From: Bathynomus jamesi
Lineage: Eukaryota; Arthropoda; Malacostraca; Isopoda; Cirolanidae
Assembly: GCA_023014485.1 (NCBI GenBank)
Contig: JAJOZX010003310.1
Span: 272,001 to 336,000 of the forward strand
DNA length: 64,000 nucleotides
Direction: 5' to 3'
Every line of letters starts with the position of its first letter. The stretch's first letter is position 1. Below are positions 11,617 to 20,805 of the stretch, piece by piece. The position numbers and the translations under genes are program-made. The notes under the pieces are model-generated. The model did not search any database and was not told where the DNA came from. It saw only the letters and a list, made by a program, of their open reading frames with translations.

Positions 11617-12265
11617 CAGGGTGTCCCAGGAGGAAATGTCAAGAATGCACCATTTCACTCTTTGGGTATTTCTAAGTAGAAAGTATTATATCGACATGTG
11701 CCTGATTCCCAATCGTTACCGAGATACAGGCCTCTACATTTGGGTAACTAAAACATAATAAAAAGCCGATCTTAGATAATATTCAATGACATTTAATGAT
11801 ACATTGGCAACTGTGCAGATCCTCACATTATTTATTTACATTATTTTTTTGTCTGGGGGTTCTTGAAGAGTAACGTTTATCAGCGGGGTAAGCCCGAAAC
11901 TAGGGAGCAGTTGGTTGCACGTATACAGGATGCGTTCATAAACCTCAGAAATGAACTTCCGCGTTTTCCTTGGCAAGACTCGATGGATCGGAGGCTCGCG
12001 GCGTGCATTGAAGAAGGAGGGGGTCACTTTGAAACCATTCTGCAATAAGTGCAATAGTGTATTGTATGTTTGTACTTTTTGTAAACCACAAGTGTCATTA
12101 AATAGTATCTAAGATCGCCTTTTTATTATGTTTTAATTACCTAAATGTAGAGGCCTGTATCTCGGTAAGGGTTGGGAATCAGACCCATATCTATATAATA
12201 CTTTCTACTTAGAAATACCAAAAGAGTGAAATGGTGCATTCTTGACATTTCCTCCTGGGACACCC

Positions 12266-12266
<1 letters not shown>
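11617..12266 (+). mobile_element. Tc1/IS630-like element, 650 bp, long terminal inverted repeats
   Basis: The ends CAGGGTGTCCCAGGAGGAAA and the complement ending at 12266 continue as inverted repeats for roughly 160 bp. TA lies at both borders. Only the C-terminal end of a transposase remains inside. It inserted into the (TA)n of the IR1 right arm. Confidence 0.88.
11863..12048 (+). pseudogene. Transposase C-terminal fragment
   Basis: About 60 codons remain, ending DRRLAACIEEGGGHFETIL and a stop. The pattern CIEEGGGHFE at the C-terminus is the hallmark of the Tc1/IS630-type transposases of this window (compare 19.6, 24.5 and 43.7 kb). The DNA-binding and catalytic regions are absent, so the element cannot move itself. 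The first residues are not recognisable and may be noncoding. Confidence 0.7.
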
Positions 12267-12328
<62 letters not shown>

Positions 12329-13318
12329 CACAATAGAGAGAGGGGAAAGCTATATTATCTCGGCTTATTTACGTTTGTTGATTCACGAAATGTATAGTCT
12401 AAATATCAGTACATACATACAAATATTACATAAAAATAGTAGACCATTAAAATTTTTAAATTACGTTGCCTTTAACGTTTAAAGAGAAATTTCTTTAAAC
12501 ACACACAATTTTATAACGATATTTGATGTGCAGTAAAATTATTAGTTCACATACCAGAAGATATTTATATATCGAAGTAAATAACAGAAAACTACATATT
12601 TAAAAGTAAATAAAAAATTAGGCATGTTTTATGAATGGATAAAAAGATTGTGTTTGAGCTTCAAATCGGATGAAAATAAGTCAGTTTCCCTTAAAAAAAG
12701 AGAGAAATTAATTTATTTAAATTAAAATAAACCTTCATTCTATTTTTCGTAATACAGATATTAAACAAAGAAATTGTTTTTGATTTAAAATATGTTTAAC
12801 CTGATTTTGTTTTTTGTGATGTTCGCATTAGTTAACGTACTAAAACGGTGCGATAGAACTACACTCGAATTGGCAATGTGGTATTAAATTTTAATAATAT
12901 GTTTTCAGAATACAACGCAATTTCTTGTATGTTTTGAGGTCCATGCATACTCTCGTATGAGTCTATTTCTGACTATTAAACATTTTTTAATGCATGAGTT
13001 ATTTATTTTAAGTTTTCACATCTATTGCTCGAGGATATAAGGTTCAAAATTGAATGTCAAACTCTGTAGTCGTAAGGCGACTCTGCTACTTGATTTTTAC
13101 CTATAAAGTACGTATATATACAGGGTGTTTAAAAACTTTGTGTACAAATTGTAATGGGGGATAGGCAACACCAAGACAAACCCTTTTCGTCTATAAGTGT
13201 ATGTCCGCTGACGTCACCATTCGGCGCGAGAGGGCGCCGCTGCAATTGGCTAAAAGGTGAAGTGGGCTAGACTCGCGCTTGCCGCGGGCATTCTTAAATC
13301 GGACGTAGTACGCGTAAC

Positions 13319-13554
13319 ATGGAGCGCTTCACGACTGCTGAGATGGCTGACATGCATATGGTGTATGGGGCTGCCAATGGAAACGGAAGAGCTGCTTTGA
13401 GGTTGTACGGACAGCGCTTCCCAAACAGACGTGTGCCAAACCACCAAACGTTTGCGCATTTGCATCGGCGACTGCGAGAAACTGGAACATTCCATGCAAA
13501 CATGCATGACACTGGTCGGGAGAGAAACGTGCGCACTCCTGACGTCGAGTCGGG
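13319..13554 (+). pseudogene. Transposase N-terminal fragment, left arm
   Basis: It starts with ATG and gives [20 protein letters not shown] and then [18 protein letters not shown]. This is the helix-turn-helix N-terminal DNA-binding domain (DUF4817 type) of an arthropod Tc1/IS630-like transposase. After about 78 codons the reading frame runs into the inverted partner, so no catalytic domain follows. It is nearly identical to the minus-strand copy at 14194. Confidence 0.75.
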
Positions 13555-14194
13555 CAGGCAGCAGGTACGGCCCAATCAACTTGCCATGGACGATACCCGC
13601 CCAAACACTGACGGCGAACCGTTCTTGATGAGCATGCACCGTGTAGCATGTGGATTTGCGTGCGCCCACACGTGAGAATTGTGCATGTTAAACACCCTCA
13701 CGTGTGAAACAGGCCTCATCTGAGAACAGCACATAAGCCGGAAAATTAGGCTGCACCGCTGTCTGCTGCAGAAACCAGCTTGCGAATTCCACACGAAGAG
13801 GGTAATCCCGAGGTTATAATGCCTGGACTCTCTGACGATGAAACGGATGTAACTGCTGCTCGTGCAACACTCTCCAGACCAGGTCGTGGTTCACACCGAG
13901 GATACGTGCAACACCTCGCGTGCTTGCGCTTGGATTGTCCTCAAATCGCCGTAGGATTTCTTCTTCTATGTCAGGAGTGCGCACGTTTCTCTCCCGACCA
14001 GTGTCATGCATGTTTGCATGGAATGTTCCAGTTTCTCGCAGTCGCCGATGCAAATGCGCAAACGTTTGGTGGTTTGGCACACGTCTGTTTGGAAAGCGCT
14101 GTCGGTACAACCTCACAGCAGCTCTTCCGTTTAGATTGGCAGCCACATACACCATATGCATGTCAGCCATCTCAGCAGTCGTGAAGCGCTCCAT
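13555..14194 (-). pseudogene. Transposase N-terminal and first catalytic region, right arm
   Basis: On the minus strand from ATG at 14194 it gives the same HTH domain, then ASTRGVARILGVNHDLVWRV and LHPFHRQRVQAL. After a frameshift comes YVLFSDEACFTREGV, with the first catalytic aspartate (SDEA), and after a further shift [20 protein letters not shown]. It stops at the inversion point with the second and third catalytic residues missing. There are at least two frame breaks and a stop after EGV. It belongs to the same family as the relic at 42.8-43.7 kb. Confidence 0.75.
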
Positions 14195-14413
14195 GTTACG
14201 CGTACTACGTCCGATTTAAGAATGCCCGCGGCAAGCGCGAGTCTAGCCCACTTCACCTTTTAGCCAATTGCAGCGGCGCCCTCTCGCACCGAATGGTGAC
14301 GTCAGCGGACATACACTTATAGACGAAAAGGGTTTGTCTTGGTGTTGCCTATCCCCCATTACAATTTGTACAGAAAGTTTTCAAACACCCTGTATATAAT
14401 ATATATATATATA

Positions 14414-15700
14414 TCAGGTCATCCCATAAGTAATGTCGTTTTTTACGATAGATTAAGTTTAAACTAGTCCTACTCGGTTCAAGCATAAATTTTTCTGAAG
14501 GTTATATCTAAGAGGAGATCTATCGTGTTTCGCTATATACTTTACAGACCTTGACCAGTGAAGACGTGTATTTTGCTTTATGTGAACCCCTCATAAACAT
14601 GGCGGTATCAGAAGAGCATATCAGGCATATAATGCTTTACGAGTTCAAAAAAGGGAATAGTGCTACTGAAGCAACGCGGAACATTCAGGACGTTTATGGC
14701 AACGATATTCTGCATGTGAGGAAATGTCAAAGATGTTTCAAAAGTTTAGGAATGGTGACTGCTGTTTGACAGATGCAGCACGCTCTGGACACCCTGCTCA
14801 GTTTGATGATGACCTGCTGTTAGCCGCACTTGAAGAAGACTGTTCAACAACTGTCGAAGAATTGGCTCAGAAACTCAATTCATCCCCGTCCACCATCCAG
14901 CGACATTTGCAACAACTCGGGAAAGAGCCTAAGTTAGGAAAATGGGTGCCACATGAATTGTCGGTCGACAATCTGAGGGTGCGACGTAAATTAGCACAGC
15001 TCTTCATTCCCGTGAACTCCAAGATCCGCTTTTGCACCGTTTAGTGACTGGTGATGAAGAGTGGATATTGTACCAGAATGTTAAGCACCGTCGACAGTGG
15101 GTTTGTGCCGGAGAACCAGCGACACCACAGCCAAAACCAAATCTTCATCCTCGGAAGGTGTTGCTTAGTGTTTGGTGGGATAAAGGTGGTGTAATACACT
15201 TTGAAACCTTACCACACAACCAAACAATCACCGCTCAAATCTACTGTCAACAACTGGATCGATTGAACATTGGACTAAAAGAAAAGAGACCTTCTTTGGT
15301 TAATCGGAAAGGAATCGTGTTCCACCACGACAACGCACGTCGTCATACCGCTCGGATCACTTTTGCAAAAATTGAGGAGCTTGGGTGGGAAAAACTTCCA
15401 CATCCTCCATATTCCTCCAGACCTTGCGCCTTCAGATTATCATCTCTTCAGGAGTCTGCAAAACTATCTTGACGAGAAACAGTATACTTCTTTAGATGAC
15501 CTGCACACCAGTCTTTGTACGTTTTTTGCCTCAAAACCGCCTAAATTTTATAAACATGGCATTGAAAAGCTTGTAGGACGTTGGCAGAGTGTCATTGATT
15601 CCGATGGAAAATATATACTAGATTAAAAAGTTTCAGTTGAGTTTTTTTTTGTCCTTCAAATTCCGATCTAAAAAACGACATTACTTACGGGATGACCTGA
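14414..15700 (+). mobile_element. Mariner, full-length but mutated
   Basis: The termini TCAGGTCATCCCATAAGTAA and the complement ending GATGACCTGA are bordered by TA on both sides, inside (TA)n. The length of 1287 bp and a single transposase gene are normal for mariner. It has no nested insertions, so it may be among the younger elements here. Confidence 0.9.
14599..15626 (+). pseudogene. Mariner transposase, frameshifted
   Basis: The ATG at 14599 opens MAVSEEHIRHIMLYEFKKG, the paired HTH domain. A first frameshift near 14735 moves into FRNGDCCLTDAARSGHP and on to EELAQKLNSSPSTIQRHL. A second break comes just before LVTGDEEWILYQN, which holds the first catalytic Asp. The second is in VFHHDNARRHTA. 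A third shift near 15415 separates PPYSS from LAPSDYHLFRSL, which holds the third Asp (DD34D class). It ends YKHGIEKLVGRWQSVIDSDG, the usual mariner C-terminus. All three catalytic positions survive but in different frames. Confidence 0.85.
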
Positions 15701-15711
15701 TATTATATATA

Positions 15712-15746
<35 letters not shown>

Positions 15747-15823
15747 ACGTAAAGAACGACGCTTGTATAGGAGATATTCCGCGCAAGACGAGAGAGAGAG
15801 AACGAAACAAATGAAAAAATGAG

Positions 15824-15861
15824 GTAACCACCCGGGAATCGAACCCGGGATCTTCCGATTG
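15824..15861 (-). repeat. Truncated tRNA-like head of the SINE-like repeat
   Basis: This is the complement of the T-arm half only (GGTTACC with CCCGGGTTCGATTCCCGG). The 5' part of the tRNA-like head is missing at the inversion point, so it cannot be a functional tRNA. Confidence 0.55.
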
Positions 15862-16056
15862 CCTCATTTTTTCATTTGTTTCGTTCTCTCTCTCTCGTCT
15901 TGCGCGGAATATCTCCTATACAAGCGTCGTTCTTTCGTTATTTATACTGCGTGTTCTTTGCAGTTGAATGTATATAATGTTACGGCATGCGGGAGGTGCC
16001 CCCTTGGGGCATTGGTTTCTGCGAGTATGTAGAAGAATTACGGATTTGGAAGAGTG

Positions 16057-16129
16057 AGGCCCATGGTGTAATGGTATCGCATCTGACCGGCAATCGGAAG
16101 ATCCCGGGTTCGATTCCCGGGTGGTTACC
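16057..16129 (+). repeat. tRNA-like head of a SINE
   Basis: An A-box-like TGGTGTAATGGTATCGC and a B-box GGGTTCGATTCCC are correctly spaced. An anticodon-like arm TCTGA, CCGGCAA, TCGGA forms five pairs round a 7-base loop. The acceptor arm pairs badly and the loop lacks the U before the anticodon, so this is a tRNA relic that may drive SINE transcription rather than a functional tRNA. Confidence 0.6.
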
Positions 16130-16237
16130 TCATTTTTTCATTTGTTTCGTTCTCTCTCTCTCGTCTTGCGCGGAATATCTCCTATACAAGCGTCGTTCTT
16201 TACGTTATTTATACTGCGTGTTCTTTGCAGTTGAATG

Positions 16238-16275
<38 letters not shown>

Positions 16276-16544
16276 CTATCAGTCTGATGTGTGAGAATGT
16301 TGCTCCCTTGCAGCTAAAACTAGCGGGGCCACGAACACGACGGAACGCACCGGAACGAGCCGGAATGCTGCGTAAAAAGTGCCTTTTTTCGTACTCGAAT
16401 GTTTGTTTGCTTGTTTGTTTCGAAAGACCGTGAAAGAACCCAAGGAGGAAATTTTTTGTTTTTGTTTGTTTTTTTGTTTAAATATATCTGCATTTTTTCT
16501 CATGAAAGACCATGAAAGACACTTTATAAAGGTGGGACCATCAT

Positions 16545-16906
16545 GAAGGACAGTGGAGTGGGAAATTTTCAAAGTGATCCATGTCTGTCTCCCCAAATGT
16601 GGACATACTACTATGCACGCCCTCACACTGCAAATCAAACACGCCATCTTTTGGAATCGTTCCACTGGGAAGTCATGGATCATCCCTCCTTATAGTCCTG
16701 ATCTTGCACCAGGCAACTTCCATTTGTTTCCAGCCCTAAAGGAACACCTCGGAGATAAACATTTTCAAAACGATTCTGATGCAGAAGCGGCCGTACGAAA
16801 CTGGTTAAAAACTAAGGCCCCTACATTTTACTCGACCGGCATCGAAAAGCTCGTTCCACGCTACGACAAATGTTTGAATCTGTTTGGTGATTATTTAGAA
16901 AAGTAG
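16545..16906 (+). pseudogene. Mariner transposase C-terminal fragment
   Basis: Remnant frames give YYARPHTANQTRHLLESFHW, then IIPPYSPDLAPGNFHLF, then FYSTGIEKLVPRYDKCLNLF and the end FGDYLEK. The third catalytic Asp (SPDLAP) is kept. The second (normally DNARPH) is lost and a frameshift separates the two parts. The N-terminal domain is absent. It lies next to the right terminus at 17001 of the split mariner. Confidence 0.75.
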
Positions 16907-17274
16907 TAATAAGTTGTTGAAATACTCGTAATAATTACTTGCCTTTTAATAAAACAGTTTCTTCAGAACACCTTGTAAACTTACTTTTTGACCAACCCTC
17001 TTATTTTTATGTAACATATCAGGCTTTTATGGGATCACGAGATACGTGATGAACGTTCATGGGAAAATGAAAGTAATTTCTTGTTCTTTTATGAGAGTGA
17101 GGACAAATTTTATGAATGATTAGGAGTTAAAATGAGGAGGAACAGTGACACGAATTATGGGGTGACTAAGGTGGAGATGTCGGGAAGACGGGTGAAATGG
17201 TTACTAGAAACATAAAAAACATCATCCTAAGTCATCATCAAATATCATGGTAGCTTCCAATTAATAAGAATTAC

Positions 17275-17462
17275 CGGTGGCTGCTGTAACTCTGAGTTTA
17301 AATCCAGCGAAGGTATGAGCAGGGTCGGACCTAAGAGTCAAAATGACCTCCGGAGTCGTTGATAAATAACGAAGTAGTTTCAGTTTTCCTGACCAGTCGC
17401 CGCATATCACTTTTGATTTCTTCGTCTCAGGTTCATAAATCTCCAGTTGGTCAAAGAGACAC
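17275..17462 (-). CDS. CUB domain exon (C-terminal half) of a CUB-CTLD host gene
   Basis: This 188-bp minus-strand exon lies between an acceptor (CACTAAAG above 17462) and a donor (GCCACCG then GTAATT below 17275). Its 62 full codons read CLFDQLEIYEPETKK, then VICGDWSGKLK, then PEVILTLRSDPAHTFAG and FKLRVTAAT. The series C-x-x-D-x-L-E-I-Y, I-C-G, hydrophobic-x-L-x-SD and GF is the second half of a CUB domain, an extracellular beta-sandwich. It starts in phase 2 and ends in phase 1, which fits the lectin exon at 6893-7008. The acceptor is weak by eye, but an in-frame TAA just upstream rules out a longer exon. The CUB first half should be further up and was not found. Confidence 0.85.
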
Positions 17463-17852
17463 CTTTAGTGAAACTACAGATTAACATCTGATATTATTTT
17501 TTAGGACTTTATTACATAACACAAATTATTAAATTATTTGTCATAATCTTTGGTTTAGATCGATTCTGTTCCGTTTTCTTCGCGAAATAGAAATAAATTA
17601 AAGAGAATACAATATAACTAAGCACCCAGAAAGGTTTTAGTTAGCCCTTGATCTCTTCTTCCTGCATTAAAAAATACTCTTTTCACCCCCACCCACTCAA
17701 GAAAAACAAAAAGAAAATCTTGACAAACAGATTCATCAAGATAATGGTTGAAGTACGCACGCTCAAATCATTTGTTTAATCTTAATAAACATAGAGCCTA
17801 TAATTGATTTGTAGGTTAAAAATTGCTGCGTTTGATCAGCATATCAATGTTA
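17463..17852. other. Noncoding, presumed intron upstream of the CUB exon
   Basis: AT-rich with no exon-like stretch. It ends at the target duplication of the Merlin-like element. Confidence 0.5.
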
Positions 17853-17860
17853 AATTATAG

Positions 17861-18443
17861 GGTACGTGTAGGTTATCTCCCCCCACGCTTGATTTGTCAT
17901 CGTGGCAAATAGTACGCACGCAGAACAATCAAACGAGCATTTCGTTCGAGAATGTTTGATGCACATTGGTTGTTGATTTGTTATACAACTTACTTTAACT
18001 TTGGATCACCTGAAGATCAGGGTCCCCAGCCTTTTTTAGTTAGCCTTATAACGCTAACTAACAAAAATATCATGACCTAACCTAACCAATCATTACGTCA
18101 ACTGTACGCCCTTGATGATTGGTTAGGTTAGGTCGTGATATTTTCGTTAGTTATCCATATAAAGCTAACTAAAAAAGGCTGGGGGCCCTGATCTTCAGGT
18201 GATCCTTAACTTTATAATGGCGATCCTTCAGAATCCGGCCATAAATTAGTTTAAAAAATAAATCTTATCAATAATTATTACATGAGCCAAATTATATATT
18301 TAATAGTATCTATTTCTGTAGATATTACCAATCCTTTGCACAATTTAATTATTGCTTTTTCAGCCCGAATGAATTTACTGCGACTTCATGCTATTTGCCA
18401 CGATGACAAATCAAGCGTGGGGGGGAGATAACCTACAAGTACC
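17861..18443. mobile_element. Merlin-like nonautonomous element with 8-bp duplication
   Basis: Inverted termini of about 55 bp start GGTACGTGTAGGTTATCTCC and end with the complement (AACCTACAAGTACC). The flanking 8-bp repeats AATTATAG are at 17853-17860 and 18444-18451. GG termini with 8-9 bp duplications are Merlin-like. No transposase is inside; the centre holds a foldback element of a related kind. Confidence 0.85.
18003..18205. mobile_element. Foldback element (Merlin-like), GGATCACC ends
   Basis: Starts GGATCACCTGAAGATCAGGG and ends with the complement. The core is the shared CGATTGGTTAGGTTAGGTCG palindrome. Perfect 8-bp flanks TTAACTTT are at 17995-18002 and 18206-18213. It is inserted inside the Merlin-like element at 17861-18443. 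Confidence 0.9.
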
Positions 18444-18451
18444 AATTATAG

Positions 18452-19200
18452 TGTTAAATTTTACTGGAAATGAGATTAAAATTATGAAGAATATGATTTA
18501 ATTATTTTATCACGAAATCTTGTCAAGTTTGGTGACCAATATTTTTCTAACTGCAAAACTGCATCGTTAAAATGATTTAAGTTTAAAGAATTCCTACAGT
18601 TGTGAAAACTGTAGCTGAAATTCCATTATTGCACCGAACAACATTCTGCCACTCATATACCATCGGTTCCATTAACCAGGATACGCTGCGCTGTAAATGT
18701 AAAGTGTGGACGAGTGTATCCCAACCAACAAAAGAATAGTTACATACGAGTTGTATATACCGTACGTATACATGTATACACACGAAAGTAGAATAACCGA
18801 ACGGATCGGTGTCATCTGCTCAATGTATCTTTGTCAGTAATAAAAAACAGAAAATGGGGTTGTACAGTATAACTCATAGTTCTACATTTTAAATTTAATG
18901 TGATTCCTTAGATGAATCTCACTTACAATTAGCAGTCCAACTTTGATCCCCCTATTTCGCAAAAGATAAAAATAGGGCAGAAAGCGTTCAGAGACAAACC
19001 TCTAAACTAACGTAAGAACAAAGAAGAAGTATTAAGAATACGATGGAGAGAGAGTTACAAAGAGTTACAAGGAAAAGAATTACCTCAAAAGGCCTTGCGG
19101 CCCATACCGAGGAGGTACCAATGGCAACGGGTGCCAGGGAAAATTTTTTACACCCTCAAATAGTGTGCAAGATTTGGTCTAACCTTTTCTTAAAATGATC

Positions 19201-19255
<55 letters not shown>

Positions 19256-19407
19256 TGATGTCTTCATAATAATAAAAGGGTTTGACAGCATTTCTGTCTG
19301 AATTTTTTTTTTGGGGAGACAACAGCAGATAGATAGTAACCATATACAGATTTTGAGACCCAGTGTGGGTGCAGAAATAGCATATATATATATATATATA
19401 TATACAC
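18452..19407. other. Noncoding, with a (GA)n tract
   Basis: No exon or element was recognised. A (GA)n microsatellite covers about 19204-19250 and a (TA)n lies at about 19382-19404. Confidence 0.5.
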
Positions 19408-19816
19408 ACCGAGTGTCCCAAAAGTCAGTTTACCGAAGAAAATGTTCTCCTAAGATGAGTTTACTACAAAGAAAAAAACTTGTTTCATAAATATATTTAC
19501 AAAACATAAGAAAACAAAGAAAAAAAAATTTCTGAAACATATTTACAAAACATGAGAATAGTTCTGGTTACGATAACTGTTCAAAATGTCGTCCATGTTG
19601 TTCGATGCACATCTTGTATCTGTCAACGGTTGACCGGCAAATTGCTTTACATAGTTCCTTATCATTGCTTAAGAGCTGAAATTCTTCACAAATGTAGTCT
19701 TTAAGGTCCTGAAGACATGCTGGCTTTTTGCTGTAAAAAAAATTGTGTCATAATGTTTAGAATAATCATCAGGAGAAAACATTTTCCTCGGTAAACTGAC
19801 TTTTGGGACACCTTGT
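19408..19816 (-). mobile_element. Short Tc1/IS630-like relic with terminal repeats
   Basis: The left end GAGTGTCCCAAAAGTCAGTT and the right end with its complement (AACTGACTTTTGGGACACC) form inverted repeats of about 35 bp. Inside, the minus strand (about 19570-19735) codes LKDYICEEFQLLSNDKELCK and then CIEQHGRHFEQL, a transposase C-terminus. All else is deleted. Confidence 0.8.
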
Positions 19817-19840
19817 GGACCTAGTATGTTTCATGGACTG

Positions 19841-20205
19841 CTCTTGATTTTCCTACGAAATTGCAAACAAGGGCAGTCGATGACCCTGATTTTGTTTGTG
19901 CAATCGGTTTTCTTGAGAAACCTAATCTAACCTAACCTGACCTAACCTGACCTGACCTAACCTGACCTAACCGAGTTTCTTATACTATTGTTTTTTGCAA
20001 GATATCGCACTAATTCTTGTCATTTTTTTTGCAGAACAATGAGTTTATTCAAAAAGATGTTGGAGTGTATTGCGTCGTTTCAGTAAATAAATTTATTCAA
20101 TATCCAATAACATTTTTCTTTATCATTTCTCAAGAAAACCGATTGCAGAACAAAATCAGGGTCATCGACTGCCCTTATTTGCAATTTCGTAGAAAAATCG
20201 AGAGC
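19841..20205. repeat. Inverted repeat enclosing a telomere-like tract
   Basis: The arm 19841-19920 (CAGTCGATGACCCTGATTTT and neighbours) is mirrored at 20125-20205. Between them lie the CCTAA/CCTGA tract and about 150 bp of unrecognised sequence. Confidence 0.8.
19921..19973. repeat. Interstitial CCTAA/CCTGA tract (arthropod telomere-like)
   Basis: Ten perfect 5-base periods are present: CCTAA, TCTAA, CCTAA, CCTGA, CCTAA, CCTGA, CCTGA, CCTAA, CCTGA, CCTAA. TTAGG (complement CCTAA) is the ancestral arthropod telomere repeat, and TCAGG (CCTGA) is the variant known from some beetles. Confidence 0.7.
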
Positions 20206-20213
20206 ACACACAC

Positions 20214-20275
<62 letters not shown>

Positions 20276-20311
20276 TATATATACACACACACACTCGTAG
20301 ATATATTAAAC

Positions 20312-20805
20312 ACAGCTGATATCACTTCAGATAAGAGAAGATGAGTTTACTTGTACTCGGTGGTTTTTGTATCAGTTAACTAACAAAACTAAGAAAAATA
20401 TGGGAATAACACACAGAGAATTGAATTGTATAAATGTAACAATTTTGTACACTTTAAAATACTGTCAACGTTGCAGAGTTTGGACGTTCTCTTCAAATGA
20501 AATGTCATAAAATAAAAATGTATCTTTTTTCTTGCGAGTTTCGTGATAGAAACTCATCTTCTCTTATCTGAAGCTATATTAGCCGTATTTCTATCACGGA
20601 ATCCACAAGAAAAAAGATAAATTTTTATTTTATCACATTTTTACTCGAAGAGAACGCCCAAACTCTGCAACGTTGACAGTATTTTAAAGTGCACAAAATT
20701 GTCACATTTATACAATTCAATTTTTTGTGTGTTATTCCCATATTTTTCGTAGTTTTGTGGGTTAACTGATACAAAAATCACCGAGTACAAGTATCACAGC
20801 AACAG
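20312..20805. repeat. Foldback element with a three-part symmetry
   Basis: The arm from about 20348 (TTGTACTCGGTGGTTTTTGT, then the GTCAACGTTGCAGAGTTTGG region) is mirrored to about 20800. A short segment CTTCAGATAAGAGAAGATGA near 20327 is also repeated in inverse at 20550-20573 inside the loop. It lies beside (TA)n and (CA)n tracts. No coding is seen. Confidence 0.75.

Larger units (their letters stand above)
10750..13118. repeat. Right arm of large inverted repeat IR1
   Basis: This is the reverse complement of 7770-9650 with small differences throughout. It is interrupted by a Tc1-like element at 11617-12266 that sits in a (TA)n tract and is absent from the left arm. The arm ends at GTACGTATATA, next to a mariner at 13121. 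Confidence 0.85.
13121..14392. mobile_element. Foldback Tc1-like element: two inverted 5' halves
   Basis: It is bounded by CAGGGTGTTTAAAAACTTTG and its complement, with TA at each side. The left 430 bp are an inverted copy of the right 430 bp, and each arm begins a transposase reading inward ([17 protein letters not shown]). Between them are about 240 bp present once, continuing the minus-strand gene. The element was probably made by inversion-duplication of a longer transposon with loss of its 3' half. No intact transposase remains. Confidence 0.88.
15743..16245. repeat. tRNA-derived SINE-like repeat, inverted plus direct copies
   Basis: The unit TCATTTTTTCATTTGTTTCG, CT-repeat, CGTCTTGCGCGGAATATCTC and CTATACAAGCGTCGTTCTTT occurs at 15862-15983 and 16128-16243. 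In inverse it occurs at 15746-15850. It follows a tRNA-like head. The same unit is found again at 61.4-61.75 kb. The layout is a tRNA-like promoter head, a unique body and an AT-rich tail, which fits a Pol III-transcribed SINE. Confidence 0.7.
7716..17001. mobile_element. Mariner relic split by about 8.5 kb of nested insertions
   Basis: The left terminus CGAGGATTGCTCAAAAAGTA (7716 on) matches the inverted right terminus ending at 17001 at nearly every base over about 30 bp, and both are bordered by TA. Only the right part of a mariner transposase survives (about 16545-16906). Everything between 7745 and about 16250 is other repeats. The pairing of these two ends as one original element is inference; they could be ends of two separate copies of one family. 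Confidence 0.6.
7009..17274 (-). other. Large transposon-filled intron of the CUB-CTLD gene
   Basis: This is about 10.3 kb between the CUB exon and the first lectin exon. It contains a mariner (7716-17001) into which a large inverted repeat, several other mariners/Tc1-like elements and tRNA-derived repeats have gone. No further exon was seen in it. Confidence 0.75.

Noticed and set aside
16057..16129. A functional tRNA gene
   Set aside because: The acceptor arm is poorly paired, the anticodon loop lacks the U at position 33, and the sequence is part of a repeated unit with a common body.
18583..18783. Minus-strand frame considered as the missing first half of the CUB domain
   Set aside because: It lacks a GxxxSPxYP and W-x-I pattern, and the frames after its possible acceptor contain stops. 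It has no phase match to the exon at 17462.
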